Assembly (NCBI GenBank): GCA_946902985.2
Contig: OX336388.2
Location: 119,141,894 to 119,205,893 of the forward strand
Direction of reading: 5' to 3'
DNA from: Meconema thalassinum
Lineage: Eukaryota; Arthropoda; Insecta; Orthoptera; Tettigoniidae
DNA length: 64,000 nucleotides
Position 1 is the stretch's first letter, and every line of letters starts with the position of its first letter. A program made the position numbers and the translations under genes. Positions 10,920 through 21,590 of this stretch are shown here, one piece after another. The notes under the pieces were generated by a model that saw nothing but the letters and a program-made list of their open reading frames with translations, made no database searches and was not told the origin of the DNA.

Positions 10920-11443
10920 AACACACTTTGGCTGCCTGTTCTCAGCAACATTCCACCTCCAGTCCTAAGAAGATCAGAAGCTCTCCTAAAGGTATGGAAA
11001 AACATTCGGCAGAATCCCCAGCTACCCATTCACCACGATCTTGCATGAGCAGAACACCAACGCTTGAAATCAAGGAAACCACCCAGGCGTACAGCAGTCA
11101 ACCTTGAAAGATGCTCCTTCCAAGTTAACAACTCTTGGAAAATCCAATGGGAGCAGTCTTCAGTGGTAAATTAACATCTAGTTGACCACCCTTCTAACCG
11201 GATACAAGTATTCCATCTCCCCAGGCGCCAGTGGAGGTTCATCAACCGGCAGATGTGGCTATCTACTGCACAAATGGGGTTGGGCTAGCTCTGCAAACTG
11301 CGACTGCAGTGCATTATCACAGTCAATCCATCATATTGTTGCCAGCTGTCCTCTTCGATCTTTCAAAGGAACAATAATGGACATTCATCTTACATTGGAT
11401 GAAGCAGTTGAATGGGTCAAAGGACTAGACCTAGAGTTGTAAG
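10920..11443 (+). pseudogene. LINE 3' fragment with a Cys/His C-terminal tail
   Basis: The last part reads LLHKWGWASSANCDCSALSQ, then HHIVASCPLRSF and EAVEWVKGLDLEL before a stop at 11440. A CDC...H...C module with these spacings is the terminal piece of a common arthropod LINE reverse transcriptase type. Similar tails occur at 33685 (+) and 58650 (-). The 5' part is truncated and frames shift before 11182. Confidence 0.7.
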
Positions 11444-11499
11444 ACCGTACGAACTTGTGACTATGGACATTTGTCCAGAAATCATCGTCGTCGGCTTTA

Positions 11500-12096
11500 A
11501 CTAGTTTCCAAGTATACATCTTCTTCCAAAACAGTCTAAAATAATATAAGGTCGAGGTCTGTGGGCAGGTTTGCGGTGACTGAACAGCCCAATGCGTGCA
11601 TGAAACAAACGTCCACACAGATCACACAGAACTGTTGGTGGAGGGCGTGGCTGTGCTGCACGGAGCTTTCGTGCTTGTCGCTTGGCCTTAACAATTCTAC
11701 GACATTCTTCTTCAAACATTTTGACAGCAGCCGGGATGGTCTGGCACCAAGTTGAACGGTCTTTAGCAAGCTGGTCCCAGGTTTGTGGATTGAGACCTGT
11801 CAACTTCATATTCTGCTTAAATTGGTCCTTGTAACGTCTCTTAGGGCCTCCATGAGGTCTGGTGCCGGAGCAGAGTTCACCATACAGAACCTGGCATGGT
11901 AGTCTCGTATCATCCATCCGATGGACATGTCCAATCCATCTAAGTTGATGACCAATGATGGATGATTCTATACTATTAGCAAGCGCTTTCTCAAGAACAT
12001 CAAGATTGGTGATGTGGTCTTCCCATTTTATCTTAAGGATGGAACGAAGTTTCTGTTGATGGAAGCGCTCAAGCTTACGGAAGTCATGTCATGTCC
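11500..12096 (-). pseudogene. LINE reverse transcriptase C-terminal fragment
   Basis: Read on the minus strand from 12096: FHQQKLRSILKIKWEDHI, then LRWIGHVHRMDDTRLPCQVL, GGPKRRYKDQFKQ and a C2H2-like tail CDLCGRLFHARIGLFSHRK. The RW-G-H-RM-D-RLP block followed by KRYKDQ is the usual C-terminus of one non-LTR retrotransposon type. The fragment is 5' truncated; the polymerase core is absent. Confidence 0.8.
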
Positions 12097-12154
12097 AGAA
12101 ATCATATATATTGTATAGTACATACATTCATCATACGATAAATAAATAACTGTG

Positions 12155-12380
12155 TGTGTGGAGGCAGCAGTAATTGAATCTTGCCTGCTCTGCTCAAGGC
12201 CACAGGGTCAAATCATGGTGCGTTAGTTGGCATTTGAGGGTGCGCAAATGTGAGGGAGCCATATCATTATATTAACTGGCACATTAAAGATTCCCTTTGG
12301 GACAAAATGCCAGGCAACCTGGCATCTCTAAAAACCCCAGTAGTTAAAAGGGACATAAAATCAATAACACTATTATTCTT
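12155..12380 (+). mobile_element. SINE-beta copy
   Basis: Diverged copy with AGGGTCAAATCATGG as its B-box region, GGGTGCGCAAATGTGAGGGA in the body and AAAAGGGACATAAAATC at the end. The head is degenerate (A box hard to see). Confidence 0.75.
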
Positions 12381-12700
12381 TAACTGCCTTTGGCCATTAG
12401 TAAGGTTCTATTCATTATGTTTATTTTAGGCATTAGAGACAGATGAACTCGCTGTTCTGCCTCTTAAAGCAACAATAACTATATCCTTCACCCAAACTCC
12501 ACTGGATTTTTCTCCACGGAGGATGTGCTAAGATTGATTTCTTACAATAGATTAATGTTATCAAGTATTCAACTCTTAATGGAACATTGAGTTAGTGTGG
12601 TTTACTCCAGTATTAGCTATTTAGAGGGCGAGACTGTCCTCCATTTTTTTCTGTCATTTCTTTCTTTTCTTCAGTGACAGGGATATGACCTATAATTATT
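12381..12700. other. Intronic sequence without a recognised gene
   Basis: AT-rich sequence; no repeat ends or coding signal found. Confidence 0.4.
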
Positions 12701-12705
12701 AAGAC

Positions 12706-12870
12706 ATCGTTACTTCTGACTTGACGTTTCAGTGCTATGCTAGAGCTATCTAGTGGTCAGATGTGAAACTAGCCAATCACAGGCAGTCATTCAAATCGAT
12801 AAATCACGACAAATCGAGCTTCTTTAGCTAAATCTAGTCATCGCAAATAAAACTCGATTAGTCGTTTCAC
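12706..12870. mobile_element. One-ended copy of the CTTCCGACTTGACG MITE
   Basis: Starts ACTTCTGACTTGACGTTTCAG and continues with AGGCAGTCATTCAAATCGAT and TAAATCACGACAAATCGAG. It matches, in opposite orientation, the element at 49520-49963. The second terminal repeat is not visible here. Confidence 0.7.
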
Positions 12871-13639
12871 CGATATGAAGACTTTTATATTACCACAAAA
12901 TCGGGGTAGGTATCATGTCCACAAAAAAATTGGTGCTAGATTATAGATATAATTATAAATTATATATAAACTTTTGAACTGACGGTGGTTTTGGGGTCTA
13001 GGGAATGTGAAACGCGAAAATATGTCCAAATTTTACGGAAGTCAAAACAAGGTACCCATTGCAATAGGTAGCTTTCTAATGAAATCTACCTAAAACCAAA
13101 TTCATACCAGGTAAATTTAATAGATGCTAAATAACTAATATTTTGTTTCTTTAAATTACTTCATTTTTTGTTAATTAATAAGGAAATTTTAATATAATTT
13201 TGACAGGCAATATCCTCTGAATAATATCTTTTGTTAATTATGTGTTAATACTTTTGAATTTCGTATAAATTCTATAAAATAGATTTCGTGTACAATGAAT
13301 TTCTACAAATAAACACGTGAGGAAAGTCAGTTGCCTGGAATCACAGTCGTATTACGTGTTGTCTTGAAAAAACTCAAAGTTGCATCATTTAACTATAACC
13401 CTCTTCTTCCATTGAACATGTTATGTCATTCTTCTGGGCCTGAAAGTTGTCAAACTGTGGTCCTTTACTCTGGTAATGAAAGCTAGTTGTTCATAAAGAA
13501 GACCCACTCATGTTTTCACTTCCAACTGTAAGTAAGTTTTTGTAGCAGTTATCAACACAGGAAATGGCTCATAATGACATGATAAACACCATGTTGATAT
13601 GTTATGGATCCATGCTGACTTGGAAACAAAACATAGTTA
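12871..13639. other. AT-rich intronic sequence
   Basis: No recognised coding region or repeat end. Confidence 0.4.
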
Positions 13640-14486
13640 CATGGTGTCCACAGAATTTTCTATGTCAATTTTCCTGACTTTTCCTGACCATTTCTCAACA
13701 AAATTCCTGACTCGTAACATCGGAAAAAAAAAGTTTTTTGAGAAAATATATATATATTTTTTATTTGCAGCCTCCACCATCCCCATAGCTGCCCAACGCT
13801 CGCCTCTTTATTCATTTAAAATACAAAATGAAGTTAATTATAATGCAATAATACATAAATCAAAGTACTTAATAACTTAAACTATAGTGATGGGATTACC
13901 ACATCACTACGCCAACCCCAAAAAAGCGTACAAAAAATAGGTAAAAGAGGTTTTTACTATGATGTACTGTAAAAATGGAAACTTACCATTATGTCCAGTG
14001 TGTTATTGCTTTTTATCTTCAGAGATTATACTCTGTGAGTTGCCAGAGTAGGATTGACAGTTCTCGCCTCTCCATGTGGTCAGGGAACAAGGTTGCCAAA
14101 CAGTTAGAATAACAAGCTATCACACTGTACAAGCCAGTGACAAAGCTAACCAGGCACTGATGCACATGGGCTGTGATATTGCAACGCAGATTATTATGAC
14201 ATCAACTATGCGAACATGGATTGGTCAAGAGGCAGAGGGGTGATGACTGACGTAGAATATCCGGTCAAATGTCAATACCATTCAGGCAGCTCACAGAGTA
14301 CAGTTGAACTAGTAACATCAAAATATGGCCGTAAAACACAAAATACTGTATGGTTAATATAAAATTCCTGACATTCTAATACTTTTTGCCATTTTTTTCC
14401 TGACTCACGCCATTTTTTCACACTTTTTCCTGACTTTTCCTGACCAAAAACAAAATTCCTGACTTTTCATGGCTGTGGACACCATG
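13640..14486. mobile_element. TIR element with CATGGTGTCCACAG ends
   Basis: Inverted termini CATGGTGTCCACAG flanked by TA on both sides (13638-13639 and 14487-14488). Both ends carry clusters of TCCTGACTTTTCCTGAC-type words, on the left near 13671-13710 and on the right near 14398-14465. No transposase is seen. A second MITE is nested at 14029-14300. Superfamily unresolved; the TA flanks suggest Tc1/mariner. Confidence 0.7.
14029..14300. mobile_element. Nested MITE, ends ACTCTGTGAG(T/G)TGCCAGA
   Basis: The left end is TACTCTGTGAGTTGCCAGAG and the right end the complement of a matching ACTCTGTGAGCTGCC. The interior shares long stretches, in reverse orientation, with 53043-53302, for example GGCTGTGATATTGCAACGCAG and its counterpart. 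Two copies in one intron establish it as a family. Confidence 0.75.
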
Positions 14487-14656
14487 TAAGTATATTATTG
14501 AAATGTTAGAAGCCATTTTATCCACAGTAGTAGCCACACTTTTTAAAATTTTGCCATGCTTTTAACGGGTTGTTATTGGAGAGCAGCGATCGTTTGTGGG
14601 TGTCATTGTGGGTTTGGTAGTGTTTTGTAGAGCAATTTCCTCTAGTATATTTGAAT

Positions 14657-14697
14657 CTGATGATGCTCGCCTTACGAGTGGAACGTGTCATCCAATT
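14657..14697 (+). ncRNA. Degenerate hammerhead-like motif
   Basis: CTGATGA, a hairpin CTCG...CGAG, then GGAAC and GTGTC, a weakened GAAAC core and cleavage triplet. The sequence before the core (TTGAAT) can pair at five of six positions with ATCCAA after GTC, as stem I would. The altered core makes activity doubtful. Confidence 0.3.
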
Positions 14698-14797
14698 TAA
14701 CTCCCACCATTTGCTAGAGAAGTGTGTTAACCCTTTGCCAAGCTATTATGAGTGGGTATGTTAAAAATGCCAAGCCACGTTTCGTGAAATTACAAAT

Positions 14798-15144
14798 GAA
14801 AAATGAAAATCCACAGCCTGCTTCCAGTCAACTGACCGGGTCAGGGAATGGAATGAATGAAGCTCCCATCTAGCGTCAAGGATATGAACTGTGCCGGCTG
14901 CCGGAGCCTGTCGCCCTCCCCTGGGGCAATGATCAAATGAATGACAGATGAAATGAAATGATACTTGATAGTAGAGAGTGGTGCCGGAATTAAATTGTGA
15001 CAGGGAAAACCGGAGGACCCGGAGAAAATCCTGTCTGCCTCCCCTTTGTCCAGCACAAATCTCACATGGAGTGACCGGGATTTGAACCACTGATCCAGCG
15101 GTGAGAGGCCGGCGTGCTGCCGCCTAAGCCACGGAGGCTCTCGA
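14798..15144 (-). mobile_element. SINE-gamma, full length
   Basis: A 12-bp target duplication GAAATTACAAAT (14786-14797 and 15145-15156) frames it. On the minus strand it starts with a tRNA head (A box TGGCTTAGGCGG, B box GGTTCAAATCC). It continues with a body containing CCATGTGAGATTTGTGCTGG and ends in the region of CTGTGGATTTTCATTTT. A second copy is at 36050-36317. Confidence 0.9.
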
Positions 15145-15266
15145 GAAATTACAAATAGCCTACTGTATTTGATTTAAAAAATTACATCCTACCTATACAA
15201 TAGAAGGAAATTACAGATACGAGTAACATTTATGGACTAGATATTATTACTAGTAAAACTAAACTC
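15145..15266. other. Short spacer
   Basis: AT-rich sequence; may be the 5' margin of the LINE fragment that follows. Confidence 0.4.
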
Positions 15267-15757
15267 ATGATCATTAGCAAACCTGTACATAAATCAGGCA
15301 AGAATAGAAAGAGTCTAACATTACAATTACCCAGGCCAGTAACCTCATATGCCATGGAGTGTCTTTCTTTAAACCGAAGGGGTCTGATAGAGAAGATGGA
15401 AATTAGAGAGAGGAGAATTCTCCGGAAGATCCTCGGTTCTGTAAAGGTAGCAGAAGAATTCCGTAGACGACATAACTTCCGAGTTCTATGAACATAGAGA
15501 AACTATCCGATTGTGCTAGAAAAAACAGAATAGTCTTTTATGGCCATATCGCGAGATTACCTTCCACAAGATTGACCAATCATTTGCTCAGTTTCTGGCA
15601 CAATAAGAAGGTTCGTACCACGTGGTTGACGGAAACTGAGAAGGATCTTAACAAACTGGGAATATCAGATTTGTATGATAGACAGGCTGTGAGGCGTGCT
15701 TTGAAGGAAGTCCATGGTTTTCAGGAGAAACCTCGGAAGAGGTACCCTCTGGACTAC
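15267..15757 (+). pseudogene. LINE reverse transcriptase C-terminal fragment
   Basis: Two frames joined by a shift near 15488: YAMECLSLNRRGLIEKMEIR with RRILRKILG, then RIVFYGHIARLPSTRLTNHL and WLTETEKDLNKLGISDLYDR. The Y-ECL, RRILRKI and YGHI-RL-RLT blocks are the post-polymerase region of a non-LTR element. It appears related to the fragment at 39941-40275 (DL-ELGL followed by an N-x-x-D-x-K-N region). Confidence 0.75.
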
Positions 15758-15849
15758 TGAAAGAAAGGTGTTACACCGGCAGAAAATGTGCCAATACTGG
15801 GCGAAGATGAAGACCCTCCAGTTGAATTAATGTGGTCCTAAGTAGGCCA

Positions 15850-16165
15850 ATTCGAGAGAAGAAGAATGGGATAACTCGCAAGAGATCTGTATAGAATTGG
15901 CAAGGCTAAAACTGCCTTCTTAATAATGGGCTTGATTTTCAAGAGTCATAACCTCATCCTCACCACAAAAATTAGACTCCTCAAATGCTATATACACACA
16001 GTGCTTCTGTATGGCGTAGAAACATGGACCTTGAAGGAAGAAACCATTTCAAAACCCCACGTGTTTGAACTATGGTTATACAGAAAGATTCTGAAGATAC
16101 CATGGACTCATAGGATTACCAACCAAGAAGTATTACGAAGGATGAATACAACCCCATAAATAGTC
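15850..16165 (+). pseudogene. LINE reverse transcriptase thumb fragment
   Basis: Reads LLKCYIHTVLLYGVETWTLK, then FELWLYRKILKIPWTHRITN and QEVLRRM. The LLYG-E-WTL block, followed by W-R--LKI-W--R-TN-EVLRRM, is typical of an arthropod non-LTR RT. Upstream polymerase motifs are missing. Confidence 0.8.
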
Positions 16166-16294
16166 AATCTTATTATATAATATGCTAAGGTGTATGTTTC
16201 ACAAAACTCAAGCTCCTAAACCAGAGAGAGTTAGAAGGTTTGGTTTGTACCAAAATCTTCCAAATATTAAATGTGTTTCTCCCAGTGATACGTT

Positions 16295-16591
16295 AACAAC
16301 AGCAGTGGCTACGCTCGCTAAAGCGCAGCGTTAGGTCATGGGGCCAAGCTCTCTGCTGACTCAGTAGATGCGTGGGTTCGAGCCCCACCGTCGGCCGTCC
16401 TTGAAATAGTTTTCTGTGGTTTCCGATTTTCAACACCAGGCAAATGCTGGGACGGTACCATATGACAGGCCATGGTCGCTTCCTTCCACATCCTCGCCCA
16501 GTTTCATTCATCTTCATCCTGGCGCGCAGGTCGCCCACGGGCGTCGACTAGAAAGACCTACACTCGGCCTCTCAGGTCACACAGAAAAAAA
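16295..16591 (+). mobile_element. SINE-zeta with 11-bp target duplication
   Basis: Flanked by AGTGATACGTT (16284-16294 and 16592-16602). The tRNA-like head ends with the B box in GTGGGTTCGAGCCCCACC. The body is GC-rich, and an A run (16584-16592) precedes the right duplication, as expected for a poly-A-primed SINE. Only one copy in the window. Confidence 0.9.
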
Positions 16592-16630
16592 AGTGATACG
16601 TTTAGACCAATGAAGTTTCAATTATTGTAA

Positions 16631-16699
16631 ACAATAATAATAACCCCTGGCACTACAGCCCGGGGCCTAGGCTTACCAAGCGACCGCTGCCCAGCAATT
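16631..16699 (-). mobile_element. Truncated SINE-epsilon 3' end
   Basis: The reverse complement reads GCTGGGCAGCGGTCGCTTGG, then CCTAGGCCCCGGGCTGTAG and TGCCAGGGGTTATTATT. It matches the 3' end of the copy at 53840-55014. Similar flanks TTATTGTAA on both sides suggest a short target duplication. Confidence 0.7.
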
Positions 16700-16845
16700 T
16701 ATTTATTGTAAGTAGTCTGTGTTAATATACTGAATTTCTACGTTGTTTGGAGTGTTTGCCGATGAAATTGCAAAATGCTGGGGTAAATTATAAACTATGG
16801 TTTGAATGCCTCTGCTCAAATACAGTGTCCCAATTTGCACTCCAT

Positions 16846-19800
16846 CATCATCATCATCATCATTTCCCCTTATCCAGCTCCTGCCGGGTCGGGGTATTTA
16901 TGGCACTTCTCCACTTTCCCCTTTCCTTCCACCATTCTTCTTCCACGATCTTGTCCCAGTCCAGATTTCTTTTTCTTACGCTGTTCTTCACTGAATCAAT
17001 CCACCTTGTTCTAGGTCTTCCTCTTGCTCTCTTACCCTTGCACTTCGCCTCCAGCATCTGTCTTGGTATTCTATTTTCCTCCATCCTCTTTTACATGTCC
17101 AAACCACCTTAGTTTATTCTTCTCAATTCTCTCATTTAGTTTTCCCATCCCAACTTCCTTCCTAACATCTTCATTCCTCACTCTGTCTTTCCTTGTCTTT
17201 CCTATCATACTTCTTAGGAATTTCATTTCACTGGCTTGGATTCTACTCTCTTGCCTGCTTGTCAGGGTCCAAGTCTCAGCTGCATAAGTTAATATGGGAA
17301 CATAGTACACTTTATACATTACCTCCTTGCTTTTCCTTGGTACTTCCTTATCCCAAACAAGTTTTCTTACACTTTGATAGAATGCATTGCTCTGCTGTAC
17401 CCTCCTGCCAATCTCCATGTCCAACCTACCAGTTTGCATCAATTCACTTCCTAGGTAATTGAATGTGTCCACAATTTCCAAACTCTGACTTCCAATTTTC
17501 ACAGTGCCCTTTCCTTGTCTTTCCCCTCTGGTCATCACCATGGTCTTGCTTTTCTCTATACTGATTTTCAGGCCGTACTTCTGAATATTTTCGTTCAGTG
17601 CATCTAGTTGTTTTTGCACTTCTTCGGTGTTCCTTCCCCAGACCACAATATCATCTGCAAATAACAGTAACTTCATTTCTTTATGTCCATATGCTTCCTT
17701 TGTTTCCTTTACAATTTCATCACCATTATGAACAAGAGAGGTGACAGCACACTCCCCTGTCTTAGTCCAGTCTTGTTCGTAAACCAATCTGTCTTTCCAA
17801 CTGGGGTCAGGACCCTGCTAACACAGTTGTTGTACATTGCTTGCACCATTTCCAATATTTCTCTTCCCAGTCTCTTCTTAACCATGGTTTCCCATACCTT
17901 CTCTCTGGGGACACTATCATATGCCTTTTCTAGATCTATGAAAGTCATGATCAAATCCTCTCCATATTCCCAGTTCTTTTCCATCACCTGCCTCAAGCTA
18001 AATATTGGGTCCACTGTGGATCTTCCACTCCTGAAGCCGTACTGTTCCTCTTGCAACTCTCCTTCCACCTTTCTTCTCATTCTTCTTTCTAATATCCTTT
18101 CCAGTATTTTTACTATCTGTGATATGAGGGTGATCCCTCTATAGTTTTCACACACCTTCTCGTCCCCCTTCTTAAACACTGGTATTATTAGCCCTTTCTC
18201 CCAGTCTTCTGGAACACATTTCCGTTTCCACACACACTTTAGCAGTCGATACAACCATTGCATACCAACAGGTCCAGCAGCCTTGATCATTTCTACACTG
18301 ATTTCATCCCCCCCAGTTGCCTTTCCCATCTTCATTTTCAGTACTGCTAATTCCACCTCCAGCATTGTTATATCATCATCTGTTATAGAGTCGTCAGGTT
18401 GTGTCACTTCCATCTCACCAGTACAATTGCTCACATTTAATAGCTTATCGAAATACTCCTTCCATCGTCCCTTTATCTCTTCTGGGTGTGTTAACAACTC
18501 TCCATCTTCCTTTTTCACTAGCTTTGTAGTAACTCTTTCTTTCCTCTTACTTCTTAGAAGCCCATACTGCATCCTTTTACTGCCACTTACATCTGTTTCC
18601 ATTCTTCGTGTAAATTCTTCCCAACTTTTCTTCTTCTACCACTTTCTTACACCTCCGTTTGCTGTCGTGATACTTCCTTTTGCTTTCTTCTGTTTGATCT
18701 CGGTTCCATTCTTTCCTTGCAGACTTCTTTTCTTTCACTGCTTTCCTCACTTCCTCATTCCACCAAGGTGTCTCCTTCTCTTTCACTATTGTTGATGTTC
18801 TACCACAAGTACTCTCTACTGCACCAACAAATGCCTTTTTAAAGTGGGACCATTCCTCTTCTATGTTTTCCACTTCAGTAACTGGGATTTGTTGCTTCAA
18901 TCTCTCCTGAAAATCTTCCTGTACAGTTTTGTCTTTCAATTTCCATACTTTTATTTTACTTTCTCTGATCTCCTTTAGGTTTTCCAATTTTTCCCATCTA
19001 AATTTTGCCACCACAGCTCTATGGTCCCCATCAAATGCTTCTCCTGGTAAAGCTGTCACATCTATCAGCTTTCTGCGATTAGTCCTTTCAACCAGAAAGT
19101 AGTCAATTACTGATTTTGTTCTTCTATCACCCCAACCATATATCGTAATTTTCCTGCTGTTTTTCTTCCGAAACCATGAATTACCCACTATCAGTCCATT
19201 CCTTTCACAAAAGTTTACAAGTTCCTCTCCTTCCCGTTTTTTTTTTCCCATATCCATATGGTCCAATGACTTCTTCCTTTCCTTGTCTCTCGTTTCCGAC
19301 TTGTGCATTCATATCTCCCATGATCACCACTTCTACATCTGAAATTACTCTTTCTACATCCTCCAGGAATACTTCAATATCTTCTTCTCTGTTTCCAGTC
19401 TGTGGTGCATACACTTGTATGAAGTCCATCACGTCATTTTTCATCTTCATTCTAATTTTCATTATTCTGTCACTCACACACTCGACCACTTCCACATACT
19501 CCTCCAGTTGTTTAGAGGTTATCAGTCCCATGCCATTTGTTGCCTCTTGGCCACCACTCCAGTATAATGTATATCCTTTCCTCAATTTCTTCCTTCCTTT
19601 ACCTTTCCATTTCACTTCACTCAGCCCCATCAATCCAACATTCTCCCTCTCCATGAAGTCTACCACCTCCTCCACCTTGCCTGTCAGGGTCATGACATTC
19701 ATGATTCCCACTTTCATTTCGGTTACTGGTCGCCCATTTCTCACAGTTCCCCCAGTACCAAAAGAACTGCGCGTCGCCTGCAGGGTACGCCCTAACCTTC

Positions 19801-20269
19801 TCCGAATCATTTGAAGTGCCATTTCCATTTTAGGCTATTTATACGATGGGGTCGCCACTCCCAGAGGCATTTTATGAAGCTACTGCCAGCTGTTATACAG
19901 GACGCCCCTAACATGGGAAACAGACGCCCTTGCAGCCGCCCCTAACCTGGGAAACAGACGCTGCCGATTGATGCTGTACTCATACTATTCCCTGAGTACT
20001 GGGTTGCCTCTTCCACCGTTCCAAAGTCCATCTTCTCCGCTGCAGATTCCGTTGAGGTCTTCGCACGTGACCCTGTGCACGGGGCCTATGTTATACCCCA
20101 TAGGACTGGGTCCTCACCAGAACTTAGCCGGTACTGTAGTTCCATGGTATATTACAGTACCGTTGCCCACCCCCACGACGTGGACGCACCTGGCAAGAAT
20201 TATCAATGTAGCCAATTATAATTGCCTCATGGACCGGGTTAAGGAGCTGTCTAAATCCAGCCTCCAAGG
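16846..20269 (-). mobile_element. LINE-A, full-length RTE-like non-LTR retrotransposon
   Basis: An exact 17-bp target duplication CCCAATTTGCACTCCAT (16829-16845 and 20270-20286) frames a 3.4-kb insertion. The 3' end, on the left because the element is on the minus strand, is a short GAT/ATG triplet repeat rather than poly-A, as in RTE-clade LINEs. A GC-rich 5' region of about 440 bp (19830-20269) precedes the coding sequence. Full length plus an unmutated duplication suggests fairly recent insertion. The truncated copy LINE-E (47029-48213) is nearly identical. Confidence 0.93.
16857..19828 (-). pseudogene. LINE-A endonuclease/reverse transcriptase, frameshifted
   Basis: Read from 19828: an APE-type endonuclease with GIMNVMTLTGKVEEVVDF, LSEVKW, GDMNAQVG and GDHRAVV, then RT blocks FIDLEKAYDS, GLRQGSVLSPLLF and LLFADDIVVWG. 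After that come YAAETWTLTSRQESRIQ, RWFGHVK and RGRPRTRWIDS near the end. Four frame breaks divide it: near 19240 in a T-run, near 18590, near 17720 and near 17078. At 17720 the sequence lacks four bases that LINE-E retains. All catalytic motifs are visible, so loss of function is by indels only. The family encodes target-primed reverse transcription. Confidence 0.92.
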
Positions 20270-20329
20270 CCCAATTTGCACTCCATATAGGAAGAAAATA
20301 GGAGGTGATAAGGACGAAGAGTTATAACT

Positions 20330-20592
20330 ATACCCATACCGTACATTTAGGAGAAAATAGGTTATATATTCTTTCCTGAACATCTTGTTCCTCTTATGTC
20401 CAGTTCGAAGTATTTCTTGGCTGTTCTTGTGCTGTCCATTCTCATGACATGTCCACACGACTGAAGTCTGCATTTCCCCACGAACCCTGATCATTTCTGA
20501 TCTTGTCTCTCCAGGTACGTTGATTCATAGCCCTGATAAATCTCATTTCTGTTGCTTGAATTCTACGGTAGTCCTTAGCTAACAATGTACCG
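20330..20592 (-). pseudogene. LINE RT fragment
   Basis: The minus strand reads AKDYRRIQATEMRFIRAM, then NQRTWRDKIRN. This R-QA-EMRF-R, R--D--RN pattern is the post-polymerase region of RTE-like LINEs, but of a different family from A-E. It is severely truncated. Confidence 0.65.
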
Positions 20593-20594
20593 TA

Positions 20595-21445
20595 CAGGTT
20601 ACTTAGGAAGCAAAATAACCAGTGATAAACAAAGCAAAGAGGATATAAAGATATAAAAAGTAGACTGGCTCAGGCAAGGAAAGCATGTCTACAGAAAAGG
20701 AATCTGTTGACTGGCATTTTGGGAGCGTTAGTGGCTAGCCGACCCAATTACCAGTAAACTGAGAGCGATCAAGGGAAATACTCGCGTATGGCGGAGCTTT
20801 TTCCGGTCACGAAGGGAGTTTGTCATTTTGTGTGGGCTAAGGATAGGTCATACAAGATCCACCCACCCGTACCTAACGAGAAGGGAAGATCCCTACTTTG
20901 TACTGGTGGAGCCGTATTCACCGTGGCCCACATTTTAACCAAGTGTGTGGATCTTGCTGACTTACGAAGAAACCTTGGTTTGCAGAAGACACTCAAAGCC
21001 GAGTACTTGTAGGCGTAACTGAGAGCGAATATCTCGAGCGGGTACCTCCATTGGTCGAGGTGGTAGTGATACTGCCTCTTTTTCAGCTTGATCCGCTAAC
21101 TCATTTCCTGCAATTCCCATGTGGCTTGGAAGTTGACTTCGAATATAGATTTAGGTATCAGGAAGTCATTTTTGAAAGCCTTTGTCTGGAGCATGGCACT
21201 CTATGGAAGTGAAACTTGTACTGTTGGAGCAGCAGAAAAGAGGAGAATTGAAGCGTTTGAAATGTGGTGTTACAGGAGAATGAGGAAGATCAAATGGGTA
21301 GATAGGGTAACAAATGAAGAGGTATTAAGACGAGTGGGAGAGAAGAGATAGGTTGGTAGGACACATACTAAGACACCCAGGAATAGCAAGCTTAGTTATG
21401 GAAGGAAGGGTCGAGGACAAGAACTGTAGGGGTAGACCAAGGTGA
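20595..21445 (+). pseudogene. LINE family 3 fragment, split by a second LINE
   Basis: The left part (20595-20712) encodes YLGSKITSDKQSKEDIK. The right part (21132-21445) encodes KAFVWSMALYGSETCTVGAA, RRIEAFEMWCYRRMRKI and DRVTNEEVLRRVGE. Both match the uninterrupted copies at 30683-31195 and 32800-33660. They are separated by a 419-bp insertion with a 7-bp duplication. Confidence 0.85.
20713..21131 (+). mobile_element. Truncated I/Jockey-type LINE 3' end inserted in LINE family 3
   Basis: GTTGACT is present on both sides (20706-20712 and 21132-21138). One frame reads LRIGHTRSTHPYLTRRED, and another gives VAHILTKCVDLADLRR. These are the terminal RIGHTRLTH-type and C...H..C blocks of I/Jockey-group LINEs, here spread over two frames. 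Fragment only. Confidence 0.75.
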
Positions 21446-21590
21446 TTCGAGTGTCAGCACGGCATAACCCGGCTAGTAGGTCGTGGGTTCGCTGCACTAG
21501 GGAGTGTTGCGGGAAACATGTAGCAATTGACTGCAACGAACTCTTAAGAGTCGGTACACACGAGAAAGTGGACACGTGCATCCTGTAGTG

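Noticed and set aside
18283..18795. Plus-strand open frames across 17.0-19.8 kb
   Set aside because: Antisense shadows of LINE-A. The minus strand has the endonuclease and RT motifs.
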